DNA from: an uncultured Prevotellaceae bacterium
GTDB lineage: Bacteria > Bacteroidota > Bacteroidia > Bacteroidales > Bacteroidaceae
Assembly (NCBI GenBank): GCA_946540735.1
Contig: CAMNIN010000024.1
Span: forward strand, 1 to 48,642
Direction: 5' to 3'
Length of the DNA: 48,642 nucleotides
In this document: positions 17,710 to 25,440 of the stretch, piece after piece
How positions within the stretch are numbered: position 1 is the first letter of the stretch
How the letters are laid out: each line of letters starts with the position of its first letter
Made by a program: the position numbers and the translations under genes
Notes under the pieces: model-generated
The model's database searches: none
Told to the model about the DNA's origin: nothing
What the model saw: the letters and a program-made list of their open reading frames with translations, nothing else

Positions 17710-19059
17710 ATGAACATCCAACAACTGTATGATATCTATCAGAAGCACCCTGTAATCACCACCGATTCCAGGGACTGTCCCGAGGGCAGCATATTCTTCG
17801 CACTAAAAGGAGCCTCGTTTGACGGCAACCAGTTCGCTGTGAAGGCATTGGAGTCCGGATGTGCCTACGCTGTCATCGATGACCACCAAGTGGCAGAAAG
17901 TCATCCCACCCTCGTTGAGAGCGGCAAATTGATTCTTGCAGACGATGTGTTGCAAACCTTCAAGGACCTGGCCAGGGAGCACCGCAGACAGTTTGACATT
18001 CCTGTCATCGGCATCACCGGCACCAACGGCAAGACCACGACCAAGGAACTCATCGCCTCGGTGCTGGGTGAGCGATACAACGTGCTCTACACCCAAGGCA
18101 ATTTCAACAATGATGTCGGTGTGCCCAAGACCCTCCTCCGCCTCAGCAAGGAGCATGAGATCGCCGTCATCGAGATGGGAGCCAGTCACCCTGGCGACAT
18201 CAAGACCCTTGTGGAGACAGCAGAGCCCACCTGCGGTCTGATCACCAATGTAGGCAAGGCCCACCTGCAAGGATTCGGTTCGTTTGAGGGAGTGGTGAAG
18301 ACCAAAGGAGAACTGTATGACTTCCTCGGACAAGAAGAAGGACGGGTGATTTTCATCAACGCCAACAACGAGCATCTGGTCAATATCCTGCCCGAACAAG
18401 CATGGGTGACCCCCTACAGCAGCAATCCCGACGACACCGAAGGCTGTGTGGTCGGCGAAGTCGTCTCCTGCGCACCTTTCCTGAAATTCCGCTGGAGAGA
18501 ATCAGACATCGACCTTGAGGAGCGAGGAGCCGCCGTCGAATGGCATGACGTACAGACACAACTCATCGGAGCCTACAACCTCGACAACGCCCTGGCTGCC
18601 ATCACCGTAGGTCTCTACTTCTCGATAGATCCATCGAAGATCTGCCATGCACTGGAGAACTACAAGCCCAGCAACAACCGCTCTCAACTCACCACAACGC
18701 CGCACAACCATCTTGTTGTCGACGCCTACAATGCCAATCCCACCTCGATGGAAGCCGCGCTCCGCAATTTCCGCATGATGGAAGTATCCCCCAAGATGGC
18801 TATCCTGGGCGAGATGCGCGAACTGGGCGAGAGCAGCGTCTCTGAGCATGCCAAGCTCATCTCCATGCTCGACGAAAGCCATTTCGACCAAGTATGGCTT
18901 GTTGGTGAAGAATTTGCCTCCATCGAGTGTCGCTATCGGAAATTCCACGATGTGACGGAAGTAAAGGAAGCCCTCAAAGCCTGTCGGCCAGAAGGTTATT
19001 ATATTCTCATCAAGGGAAGCAACGGCAACCGTCTATTTGAATTGCCCGAGTCGCTGTAA
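17710..19059 (+). CDS. murF: UDP-N-acetylmuramoyl-tripeptide--D-alanyl-D-alanine ligase
   Basis: Adds the D-Ala-D-Ala dipeptide made by Ddl to the UDP-MurNAc tripeptide, the last cytosolic precursor step of peptidoglycan. It has 449 residues. The Mur-ligase ATP loop GITGTNGKTTT is at 101-111, followed by NFNNDVGVP and, in the C-terminal domain, the DAYNANPTSM block. A -7 box TAATTTTG (17677-17684) lies 26 bp before the start. No other mur or fts genes are near, so it lies outside the dcw cluster. Confidence 0.95.
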   Translation: MNIQQLYDIYQKHPVITTDSRDCPEGSIFFALKGASFDGNQFAVKALESGCAYAVIDDHQVAESHPTLVESGKLILADDVLQTFKDLAREHRRQFDIPVIGITGTNGKTTTKELIASVLGERYNVLYTQGNFNNDVGVPKTLLRLSKEHEIAVIEMGASHPGDIKTLVETAEPTCGLITNVGKAHLQGFGSFEGVVKTKGELYDFLGQEEGRVIFINANNEHLVNILPEQAWVTPYSSNPDDTEGCVVGEVVSCAPFLKFRWRESDIDLEERGAAVEWHDVQTQLIGAYNLDNALAAITVGLYFSIDPSKICHALENYKPSNNRSQLTTTPHNHLVVDAYNANPTSMEAALRNFRMMEVSPKMAILGEMRELGESSVSEHAKLISMLDESHFDQVWLVGEEFASIECRYRKFHDVTEVKEALKACRPEGYYILIKGSNGNRLFELPESL

Positions 19060-19121
19060 TCCACAAACCACCATCAAGCACCCCTACTTTGCAGGGAAGA
19101 AGAAAGAAAAATAGGGAAAAA

Positions 19122-19153
19122 TTTGCCTGTATGACAAAAAACCTCTATCTTTG
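19122..19153 (+). promoter_or_regulatory. tRNA-Pro promoter
   Basis: TTTG (19122-19125) and TATCTTTG (19146-19153) are 20 bp apart, a textbook Bacteroidetes promoter ending 11 bp before the tRNA. Confidence 0.85.
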
Positions 19154-19164
19154 CACCGCAAAAT

Positions 19165-19237
19165 CGGGATGTAGCGCAGTTGGTAGCGCACTACGTTCGG
19201 GACGTAGGGGTCGGGCGTTCGAGTCGCCTCATCCCGA
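19165..19237 (+). tRNA. tRNA-Pro (anticodon CGG)
   Basis: A 73-nt cloverleaf can be drawn: acceptor CGGGATG/CATCCCG, D stem GCGC/GCGC, anticodon stem CTACG/CGTAG with loop TTCGGGA (anticodon CGG), five-base variable region and T stem GGGCG/CGCCT with loop TTCGAGT. The 3' CCA is not encoded. The gene is the integration site of the element to the right, whose att core restores its 3' end, so the tRNA is intact. Confidence 0.95.
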
Positions 19238-19239
19238 CA
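19214..19239 (+). repeat. attL core (26 bp)
   Basis: Identical over 26 bp to 40906-40931. It covers the T stem-loop, 3' acceptor strand and discriminator of tRNA-Pro plus two bases, the standard attachment site of tyrosine integrases that use tRNA genes. Confidence 0.93.
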
Positions 19240-19243
19240 ACAG

Positions 19244-19285
19244 AGAGGTGTAACTGATTGAATTTCAGTACACCTCTTGTTTTTA
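19244..19285 (+). terminator. Element-borne terminator behind tRNA-Pro
   Basis: AGAGGTGTA (19244-19252) pairs with TACACCTCT (19269-19277), with ACT/AGT extending the stem inward, followed by TGTTTTTA. It belongs to the element and now ends the tRNA transcript, replacing the native terminator displaced to 40943-40964. Confidence 0.75.
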
Positions 19286-19310
19286 TGTTCCGTTTTTGTT
19301 CCGCTAAATC
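19285..19310 (+). repeat. Candidate integrase arm site, left
   Basis: A 26-bp sequence containing GTTCCG-TTTTT-GTTCCG recurs with one mismatch, in the same orientation, at 40766-40791 near the right end. Both lie just inside the att cores and outside genes, as expected for arm-type binding sites of a tyrosine integrase. Confidence 0.6.
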
Positions 19311-19642
19311 CGAGATTTTTCCTTTTCATGCCATAAGGGAGCATGAAAAAACCTGATGACACTGCAAACTTACGAATAAAATGCGAAACGGCAAAGAGAA
19401 GTGACGGGAAAATCTTTGCTCGCCCCTTTGCGTTACTTGCAGTGCAGTCAGGCTGCACGACATCCACGGCAGGGATGATGCCTGGGAGGCAAACCCATCC
19501 ACCCCCACACCGACGACGGACAGACGGACGGGCACCGTGGGGCATGGCCATAATAAAATGACCTGCCGACGCATCACGCGCAGACAGGCCACAAGCGTAA
19601 ATAAAAACGTTACTGCTCTATATTGTGGTTTTAGAATAGAGC
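19311..19642. other. Non-coding stretch inside the left end of the element
   Basis: About 330 bp with no convincing gene. Short open frames exist on both strands (for example 19343-19561 plus and a 39-codon frame from 19558) but none has a recognisable family or a start signal. It may hold further recombination sites next to attL. Confidence 0.5.
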
Positions 19643-20164
19643 CTAAAATAGATACCATTGGAAGCGCAGGTTGCTGAACAAACAGCCGTGCCACCGCTCA
19701 TATTGGCCGTATAACAAAACGTCCGAGCCTTGCAGGAAAGCGAAGCGCGAGCCGCCTATGATGTTGCTAACGGCGTAGCGCACGTTGTCAGAGCGCAGGC
19801 CGTGGGCTTGAATCTCCGGCGCAAGAATCTCTCTGAAAGCCGTCTCGCTATCAGTCATGTCGCCCGTGGGGGTAATATCTAAGATTCCATTGTGCATGAA
19901 CCACGTGTCGGACGCATCATCATGGAAGGGGTGGCAGTTGGCTTTCCTGATTGAGCCGTGGGTGGCCAGCCGGAAGTGCAGCAGGCAGGGCTCGTTGATG
20001 TTCCTTTTATGCAGGTGGTGCAGGAGAAGTTCTCCACTCATACCTTTGTAGTGGTCGTTAGGAGTACACAGTCCGCAGCCGTGGGGGTTGCACATCCACA
20101 TGGCTCGTATCACGTTGTCTGGCGGTGTCGGTACACCTTTTGGAATATAGGATATAACACACAT
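19643..20164 (-). CDS. Class II glutamine amidotransferase (Ntn hydrolase)
   Basis: A 173-residue stand-alone glutaminase domain. Cys2 becomes the N-terminal nucleophile once Met is removed. HFRLATHG (63-70), HPF (78-80) and HNG (91-93) match the substrate-binding and oxyanion positions of GATase II enzymes such as PurF and GlmS, and DSE at 105-107 is a further conserved position. It releases ammonia from glutamine for a partner synthetase, but no such domain is fused to it. The putative amidoligase gene lies 43 bp upstream on the same strand and is the obvious partner. Together they look like cargo of the element. Confidence 0.82.
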   Translation of the reverse strand: MCVISYIPKGVPTPPDNVIRAMWMCNPHGCGLCTPNDHYKGMSGELLLHHLHKRNINEPCLLHFRLATHGSIRKANCHPFHDDASDTWFMHNGILDITPTGDMTDSETAFREILAPEIQAHGLRSDNVRYAVSNIIGGSRFAFLQGSDVLLYGQYERWHGCLFSNLRFQWYLF

Positions 20165-20207
20165 AATCTAAAGCGTTTTATAGTCGTTTTAAAGCCTGTG
20201 CAGTCTC

Positions 20208-21086
20208 TTAGTTGAGGCTTGCACGGCGGTTGTTAAAGTATGTTTTCTGCTCAGCGTTGAGGAAAGGAATCTCGTCGATGCTGTTGCAGGTCGTTATCTC
20301 GTTCTTCTCGCTATACTTGACAAATGCTGCAAGAAATGCTATCCAATTAGAAATTTTCTCGTAATCGGTTGTGCCTGAGTGCTGGCGGAACTCGATTGTC
20401 TGGTGGCGGAAATAGGCGTGTGAATTGATTTTGTAATAGCGGCTGTTCATCATGTCGTAAACATCACGTTTTGAAGTGCAGCGGCTGAAATCGAAGCCTT
20501 GTAGTGAGCGGCAGAAGCCGTTATTGTTGGCACGTCTTGAAAGCGGCATGAAAGAGTCAATAATGGCCTCTAATTTCTGATAGTTGCGGATGATGCGGAT
20601 ATAGTGTGCATCCGACATGTTAGCGGCACCGATATGGACGTGCAGACCGCAGGAACGGTTGACCTTTGCATCTATCTCGTTAAGAGCCTCACAGAGCCTT
20701 TTAAGGCTGTTCAGGCCGTCGTTGCCTTGCAGGATAGGCGACACAACCTCGTTGCTGTTCACGCCTTGCAGAGAGCCGTCAGAAACGATTTTATAATAGT
20801 GCTGGTTGTCGGCATGATTGTAGCCTTCAGAGCGGACTGCAAGACCTTTGCGCGTACCTTTTATAATAAGGTCGTTACGAACCACGTTGTAACACTCGAT
20901 TTCCACTCCAAACGTCAACTTGCTAAAGTCGAAACCTGTGCCTTGCCAAGCCTTACTATTAAGGATGATGTAAGCCTCAGTTGAGTCAAGGCCTATCTTG
21001 ATTAACTCGCGGTGCTTTATAGCATTGCTAACGTTCATGTTCATCACGTCGGCTACCATCTCGTTTAATGACTTCTTTTTATCCAT
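20208..21086 (-). CDS. Putative amidoligase (GS-fold COOH-NH2 ligase)
   Basis: A 292-residue protein with the blocks of the phage and element amidoligase family related to glutamine synthetase: FGVEIE (59-64, metal-binding glutamates), SDGS (102-105), NEVVSP (112-117), SCGLHVH (145-151) and EFRQHSGT (232-239). Such enzymes are predicted to use ATP to form amide or isopeptide bonds on an unknown peptide, protein or metabolite. It is followed by a class II glutaminase gene, which would supply ammonia. The pair is transcribed leftward from 21140-21170, divergent from the regulator genes, the usual place of lysogeny-expressed cargo. Confidence 0.8.
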   Translation of the reverse strand: MDKKKSLNEMVADVMNMNVSNAIKHRELIKIGLDSTEAYIILNSKAWQGTGFDFSKLTFGVEIECYNVVRNDLIIKGTRKGLAVRSEGYNHADNQHYYKIVSDGSLQGVNSNEVVSPILQGNDGLNSLKRLCEALNEIDAKVNRSCGLHVHIGAANMSDAHYIRIIRNYQKLEAIIDSFMPLSRRANNNGFCRSLQGFDFSRCTSKRDVYDMMNSRYYKINSHAYFRHQTIEFRQHSGTTDYEKISNWIAFLAAFVKYSEKNEITTCNSIDEIPFLNAEQKTYFNNRRASLN

Positions 21087-21139
21087 AAGAAATGCGCCTG
21101 TATTTACTTGCTGTCGGCGGCAGCTCTAAAACCACATTG

Positions 21140-21170
21140 CAAAGATAAACAAATAATTTAATACCGCAAA
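21140..21170 (-). promoter_or_regulatory. Promoter of the amidoligase-amidotransferase pair
   Basis: On the minus strand TTTG (21167-21170) and TATCTTTG (21140-21147) are 19 bp apart, 54 bp before the amidoligase start. Confidence 0.7.
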
Positions 21171-21229
21171 GAAATAATTAAACTTTTCGTTTAATTTTAA
21201 CGATTATTAATAAATTATTGGTTTAAGCA

Positions 21230-21261
21230 TTTAGTAAAGAAATATATTATTTGTATATTTG
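21230..21261 (+). promoter_or_regulatory. Promoter of the first Xre-type regulator
   Basis: TATATTTG (21254-21261) with a TTTA near-match to the -33 box at 21230-21233. It fires away from the amidoligase promoter; the AT-rich space between them is a likely operator region. Confidence 0.6.
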
Positions 21262-21296
21262 CAGTCCATGGGGAAATAAAACAAATAATATAAGGT

Positions 21297-21575
21297 ATGG
21301 AAGGGAATTTTAGACTAAAGGATATAATGGCCGAAAGGGGTGTCACGAATGTCGCCCTTGCGAAGCAGTTGGGGTACACGGAAGTGGCAGTCAGCAACAT
21401 GGTGAGGGGGAAGACCCTGCCATCATTGAACACATTGGAAAAAATCGCAGGCATTCTGGGCGTGGGGATGCGTGACTTCTTCGACGACACGCCCGACAAA
21501 GCCCCCTCCGCCGGACTGGTATGTCCGCATTGCGGTAAACCTATTCACATCGAGTTGAAAGGGGGTGAAGAATGA
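21297..21575 (+). CDS. Xre-family helix-turn-helix regulator with CxxC tail
   Basis: A 92-residue protein with an HTH_3 domain (about 6-60): LAKQLGYTEVAVSNMVRGKT is the helix-turn-helix. The tail carries CPHCGK (76-81), half of a zinc ribbon, which might dimerise the protein through one metal. It is the first rightward gene after the divergent promoter region, where phage repressors usually sit. Its stop overlaps the next gene by 4 bp. Confidence 0.85.
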   Translation: MEGNFRLKDIMAERGVTNVALAKQLGYTEVAVSNMVRGKTLPSLNTLEKIAGILGVGMRDFFDDTPDKAPSAGLVCPHCGKPIHIELKGGEE

Positions 21576-21814
21576 CACTCTACCCTTTTCTTCTTGATGA
21601 ATTCCTCGACGAGTACCACCTTACCCGCGAAGAGTTCGCCGACATCATAGGCAAGGATGTAAACGGGATGGCCAAGATTGAGCTTCGCAGGGCACTGACT
21701 ACAGTCGAGCATTCAAAACTATGCCGTGTGTACGGGAAGGATGCTGTAGCCGAATTCTACGCCATGCGCCCCGCCATGCGCTTCACGCATAGAGGGATTC
21801 AAAATATGCAATAA
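21572..21814 (+). CDS. Small HTH-like protein
   Basis: An 80-residue protein. Residues 15-50 (YHLTREEFADIIGKDVNGMA) look like a divergent helix-turn-helix, but the family is not clear. It starts inside the stop codon of the preceding regulator (ATGA at 21572), so the two are translationally coupled and probably act together. Confidence 0.6.
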   Translation: MTLYPFLLDEFLDEYHLTREEFADIIGKDVNGMAKIELRRALTTVEHSKLCRVYGKDAVAEFYAMRPAMRFTHRGIQNMQ

Positions 21815-21835
21815 TAGTTAAATTATATGGCATAT

Positions 21836-21871
21836 ATTTGGTAATTAGATACTTTATTCGTACTTTTGCAT
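21836..21871 (+). promoter_or_regulatory. Promoter with a spacer shared with the hicAB promoter
   Basis: TTTG (21837-21840) and TACTTTTG (21861-21868) are 20 bp apart. The spacer GTAATTAGATACTTTATTCG matches 15 of 20 bases of the spacer of the hicA promoter at 34292-34311. Spacer conservation beyond the boxes suggests a common operator. Confidence 0.6.
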
Positions 21872-21893
21872 CGTAAATCAACCCTTAGATTGT

Positions 21894-22274
21894 ATGAACA
21901 TCAGATTAAAGGATTTTCGTGACGCGAACAAATTACAGCAGAGCGACCTCGTTGAGGTTCTCGGTATATCCCAATCGGCAATTAGCAGGCTGGAAGCGTT
22001 AGGACGCGACCTTTCCCCAACACAAATTGAAAGGTTATGTGCAAAGTATGGAGAGGAAGAAATTATGAAATTCGCTGGGCATCCCGCACCTGCCGTTGTC
22101 AATCAACCAAAACAAGAATACACGCTTCCCGAAGCTTTTGCCATGCTGAGTGAGACGTGTAAGACCCAGTCTCGGACGATTGAAGCGCAAGCAGACATAA
22201 TCAACAGGATGCGAGACATGATTGACAAGCTAACAGAGGAAGTCTCCTATTTACGTAATATGATGGATAATTAA
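21894..22274 (+). CDS. Xre-family regulator with C-terminal coiled coil
   Basis: A 126-residue protein. An HTH_3 domain (about 5-58, with LQQSDLVEVLGISQSAISRLE) is followed by a linker and a helical C-terminus (about 80-126) with heptad-like hydrophobics, which probably oligomerises. It has its own promoter at 21836-21868 and stands alone, a candidate second repressor of the element's lysis-lysogeny-like switch. Confidence 0.82.
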   Translation: MNIRLKDFRDANKLQQSDLVEVLGISQSAISRLEALGRDLSPTQIERLCAKYGEEEIMKFAGHPAPAVVNQPKQEYTLPEAFAMLSETCKTQSRTIEAQADIINRMRDMIDKLTEEVSYLRNMMDN

Positions 22275-22380
22275 GAATTATATTTTTCTTATACGCACGC
22301 AGGTACAAAATTAATTTGTATCTGTTTTTTTTGCCGTAAAATATGCAAAATATACCTTGTAGAAAATAATTGCCATAATA

Positions 22381-22412
22381 TTTGGTCGTTAGAAAATAAA
22401 TGCGTACCTTTG
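22381..22412 (+). promoter_or_regulatory. Promoter of the early replication operon
   Basis: TTTG (22381-22384) and TACCTTTG (22405-22412) are 20 bp apart, 36 bp before the ATG at 22449. The packed genes from 22449 to about 34110 have no other clear promoter, so this may drive the long rightward operon. Confidence 0.65.
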
Positions 22413-22448
22413 CAACATAGAAATAAATCTTTAACGCAAAAGAATTAT

Positions 22449-22745
22449 ATGGGTGAAGGAACGAACATTGCCAATAGCGTGCTAATTCAAGGATGCACGC
22501 TTGCAGACCTCGAGCGCATGATTAGCCATGCCGTCGATACTCGAATGGCAGCATTCTATGAGAGCATCAAGGAAAAGCCACCCGTGATGATTAAGCGGAA
22601 AGAAGCCGCTAAAATGCTCGGTTTGTCTCTTCCTACGCTCGACGCTTATGGCAAGTACGGCATACTACACCCGAAGCACCTGGGCGGACGTGTCTTCTAT
22701 GACGAGACAGAGATTATTAAATATAAACAAACCCCAAAAAAATAA
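22449..22745 (+). CDS. Excisionase/MerR-like helix-turn-helix protein
   Basis: A 98-residue protein. The C-terminal part (about 45-98) begins IKRKEAAKMLGLSLPTLDAY and ends with a wing GGRVFYDETEIIKYK, the helix-turn-helix of the excisionase/HTH_17 group. It may bind near att sites as a recombination directionality factor or at a promoter; the family does both. The ATG at 22449 was chosen over an in-frame TTG at 22410, which lies in the promoter box. Confidence 0.75.
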   Translation: MGEGTNIANSVLIQGCTLADLERMISHAVDTRMAAFYESIKEKPPVMIKRKEAAKMLGLSLPTLDAYGKYGILHPKHLGGRVFYDETEIIKYKQTPKK

Positions 22746-22747
22746 CT

Positions 22748-22951
22748 ATGATTGAAGAAACAAAAAACATGATTCTTCGCAAGTGGTTGAACTACTGCAA
22801 GAGACACGGGATTATCTATCAGCAACCCTCAGACGTTGACTTCGACGAGCAGAAAGACGAAGCAACCCTCAGCAACATTAACGGCACGTTCGCCAAAATC
22901 ATCAATTACAGCGGACGAGCCAAGTTCATTCTTGACGTGAAGGAATTTTAA
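22748..22951 (+). CDS. Hypothetical protein, 67 aa
   Basis: A short acidic/basic mixed protein that I do not recognise, starting 2 bp after the excisionase-like gene, so it is clearly in the same operon. No membrane segment or motif is visible. Confidence 0.6.
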   Translation: MIEETKNMILRKWLNYCKRHGIIYQQPSDVDFDEQKDEATLSNINGTFAKIINYSGRAKFILDVKEF

Positions 22952-22966
22952 TGTTTTCATAGATGT

Positions 22967-22995
22967 GGAGGCGGTGGCAATACGGCCACCCCTCC
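22967..22995 (+). promoter_or_regulatory. Intergenic RNA hairpin
   Basis: GGAGG and GGTGGC (22967-22971 and 22973-22978) pair with GCCACC and CCTCC (22985-22995), with a one-base bulge and a six-base loop. No T run follows, so it is not a normal terminator. It could protect mRNA ends or modulate the next gene in this otherwise tightly packed operon. Confidence 0.6.
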
Positions 22996-23029
22996 TTGAT
23001 AGAGGAACAAATCGATTAAGAATACAGAT

Positions 23030-23293
23030 ATGGAAGAAATGACAACAATCCAAGACGAGTGCATCCTCCTAGGCGCACCCCGCATCATCAAGAAGAATGG
23101 TGGCTACCTCGCTAACATCATCACGCGAATAGTCGAGAACTACGATAGCGCAGACTTTGATGGCGTGACCCTCCTTACTGACATTCAGCTGGCAAAGGAC
23201 AACTGCCGGTCAATCATTGAGGCCGCAGAACTGACCCTCAAGACCCTTGGCAAACTCAGGAAAGAGATAAAGGATTGCACCACTGACAAGTAA
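23030..23293 (+). CDS. Hypothetical protein, 87 aa
   Basis: No family recognised. The C-terminal half (about 50-87) is predicted helical. It lies between the hairpin at 22967-22995 and an HTH-like gene in the early operon, a position typical of small phage replication or anti-host proteins. Confidence 0.55.
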   Translation: MEEMTTIQDECILLGAPRIIKKNGGYLANIITRIVENYDSADFDGVTLLTDIQLAKDNCRSIIEAAELTLKTLGKLRKEIKDCTTDK

Positions 23294-23308
23294 TTGACAA
23301 GACAAACT

Positions 23309-23578
23309 ATGAAACAGCAATTCAAGCAATACTTAGACGACCCACACTACATCACGCTGAAACAAGCAGCAGAGGAGGCTGGGATAAACGTCATAACATT
23401 CAAAAAGTATGCACGAAATATCGGCATCGCTGGCATCCCCGTAAGCAAGTACACCTTCTTTAAGAAAGACGATGTGGCAAAAGTACGGGGATTTATTGAG
23501 AAACAGGCGAATGTCTGGCTAAGACTGCTGGAGCAAGCGACCCACAAACGATGGGCACCTGTGGAAGAAAAGGAATAA
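23309..23578 (+). CDS. Small DNA-binding-like protein, 89 aa
   Basis: Residues 16-60 (ITLKQAAEEAGINVITFKKY) resemble an HTH_17/MerR-type helix-turn-helix, and the C-terminus is helical with KWA/RKE charges. The start is set at the ATG 23309 rather than an in-frame TTG at 23294. A second excisionase-like or regulator protein is possible. Confidence 0.6.
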   Translation: MKQQFKQYLDDPHYITLKQAAEEAGINVITFKKYARNIGIAGIPVSKYTFFKKDDVAKVRGFIEKQANVWLRLLEQATHKRWAPVEEKE

Positions 23579-23607
23579 ACACCAATCAGGATAACACAAT
23601 AAAAAAA

Positions 23608-23865
23608 ATGACAAAAGAAGAAAAACAGATGCGCGACTTTCTGTCCGCAGAGATGATTAACAGAGATTTCTCACAAGAGCAGCTTGACAAGGTTGCCGAA
23701 GTAATGTACCCCCACGACGGCACAAACGAGAGCGTGCGCAGTGCCACCCGTCAGTTTGGCAGTGACATGATTAAGTGGGCCAAGAAGCAGAACGACAAGA
23801 AGGAGCGAGAGACCCCGAAGCCCATGACGGATGCAGAAATCGAGGCCCTGGCAGCAATGATGTAA
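23608..23865 (+). CDS. Hypothetical protein, 85 aa
   Basis: Highly charged and mostly helical; no family recognised. The ATG at 23608 follows a spacer after the previous stop; a frame that starts earlier at 23551 overlaps the neighbour and lacks a start signal. Confidence 0.55.
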   Translation: MTKEEKQMRDFLSAEMINRDFSQEQLDKVAEVMYPHDGTNESVRSATRQFGSDMIKWAKKQNDKKERETPKPMTDAEIEALAAMM

Positions 23866-23883
23866 CCAAGGAAAGGAGGAACA

Positions 23884-24267
23884 ATGGCATATCTACACGA
23901 AGAACACCCCAATTTCGATTGTGTACGCTTCGAAGCGGAAGTTTTCAACAATGGAGAGAGAGACCCATTCCATCAACGGCTCACAGATATACGTTGTTGG
24001 CGTGACTGTCAAGAGTATTTCGGGTTAAGCCCCATGCACGTCGAAGAACGAGCACTGAGGGACGGGTTCATGTCCCAGAAGCTTTACGAGGCGTTTGAGC
24101 ACAAACTCGGCAAGGAACGCCTCGACAGCTATTTTGTGGAAAAACCCAAACCAAAGAAAAGCAAGGAGCAACAGGAAGAGGACGACCTGATAACGATGAT
24201 GTTCGGGACGGTGGCTGATTACAGCCGACTCAACCTCGCACGAATCGGGAAAGGCAACATCAGGTAG
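23884..24267 (+). CDS. Hypothetical protein, 127 aa
   Basis: An unrecognised protein with an unusually good ribosome-binding site (AAAGGAGG at 23872-23879). There is a lysine-rich stretch around residues 85-100 (PKPKKSK) and an acidic patch after it. It lies immediately before the RepA-like ATPase gene and could assist replication. Confidence 0.6.
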   Translation: MAYLHEEHPNFDCVRFEAEVFNNGERDPFHQRLTDIRCWRDCQEYFGLSPMHVEERALRDGFMSQKLYEAFEHKLGKERLDSYFVEKPKPKKSKEQQEEDDLITMMFGTVADYSRLNLARIGKGNIR

Positions 24268-24295
24268 CAAAAGTAAACACTCTTTACGCGCGCGT

Positions 24296-25438
24296 ATGGC
24301 AGAAGAAAATACAAACACATTCACTCAGCAGGTCGGTAATGAGATTGAGCGGCTGGCGGGGCGAGGTGAAGCACCGCCTTCACCACAGCAGCAAGTCTCA
24401 CCCATGCCTATCATTGAGCGTGAATACTACACAGCCGATGAGTTTCTTGCAGAGGATTACGAACCTGTTCCACGCATTTACCAAGACACCCGTGGCGGCA
24501 AAGATTATCCCGTTATTCCTGTTGGATTAGGTATTATCGCAGGTGTTGGAGGATGTAATAAGTCAACCCTCTTGCGTCAGTTGGCAATGTCTGTAGTATC
24601 TGGCAAGCCTTTTCTCGGATGGGAGTATACGGGCAAGCACAGAAGTGCTATTTATGTTTCCACAGAAGACCCCAAGCCAGTTGCAAAGAACTACATTAAG
24701 ACAATGAACGAATCAATATGTATGTCCGCAGAGGAAGCTAAAAGGCTAAGGTTCATTTTTTCATCGGATGACATTCTGGAGAAACTTGATAATCAATTAT
24801 CCCAAGCTCCCGCTGATTTGGTCATTATAGATGCCTTTATTGACGTGATAAGCGGAAAGCAACAGAACAGCGCATCAGATACAAGAGCCGCTATGGGACC
24901 TTTTGCCAGTCTTGCATTTAAATACAACTGCACTGTAATCCTACTGCACCATACCAACAAGGGGACGGACAATATTCCTATGTCAAGGGATAACGTTGCA
25001 GGCAGCCAGGCACTCGTCAACAAGCCACGCTTTGCAATAGAATTCCGGGTTAATAAGACTGATAAGGAATTACGTCTATTTGGTTTCGTTAAGCACAATT
25101 ACTGCCCCCAGTTGTACTATCAAGATTCTGCTATGGTGCTAAGTATGGACGAGAATTTTGTGCTAAATTCTACCGGTCAACGTGTGCCTTTTGAAGAGAC
25201 TGGTGATAACGGTCTCCGCAAGAAAGATGGCAAGTATGACAATGTGCTGGTAGATGTCTTGAAGGTCATGCGTAACAACCCGACCCCAATTTCTTACGGT
25301 GAACTGAAGAAAGCTATTATGGAGTTTCGGGACAAGGGTGAAACTACAGCCGAAAATAATATCAAGCACGCTGTTCAAAAGGGTGCCATCAAAAAAAATG
25401 AAAGCGGGAACTACATAATATCGCACGACTATGAGTAA
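24296..25438 (+). CDS. RepA-like AAA ATPase
   Basis: A 380-residue RecA-fold ATPase like the RepA/AAA_25 helicase-type proteins of plasmids and satellites. Walker A is GVGGCNKST at 83-91, Walker B LVIIDAF at 175-181, and ILLHHTNKG matches the sensor-like block. The glycine before the Walker A lysine is Asn88, an unusual change. The C-terminal 60 residues resemble a winged helix. It probably unwinds or loads at the iteron region immediately downstream, together with the primase. Confidence 0.82.
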   Translation: MAEENTNTFTQQVGNEIERLAGRGEAPPSPQQQVSPMPIIEREYYTADEFLAEDYEPVPRIYQDTRGGKDYPVIPVGLGIIAGVGGCNKSTLLRQLAMSVVSGKPFLGWEYTGKHRSAIYVSTEDPKPVAKNYIKTMNESICMSAEEAKRLRFIFSSDDILEKLDNQLSQAPADLVIIDAFIDVISGKQQNSASDTRAAMGPFASLAFKYNCTVILLHHTNKGTDNIPMSRDNVAGSQALVNKPRFAIEFRVNKTDKELRLFGFVKHNYCPQLYYQDSAMVLSMDENFVLNSTGQRVPFEETGDNGLRKKDGKYDNVLVDVLKVMRNNPTPISYGELKKAIMEFRDKGETTAENNIKHAVQKGAIKKNESGNYIISHDYE

Positions 25439-25440
25439 TC

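Noticed and set aside
19343..19561. 72-codon frame near attL
   Set aside because: No start signal, family or operon context, and competing frames on the other strand; kept as non-coding.
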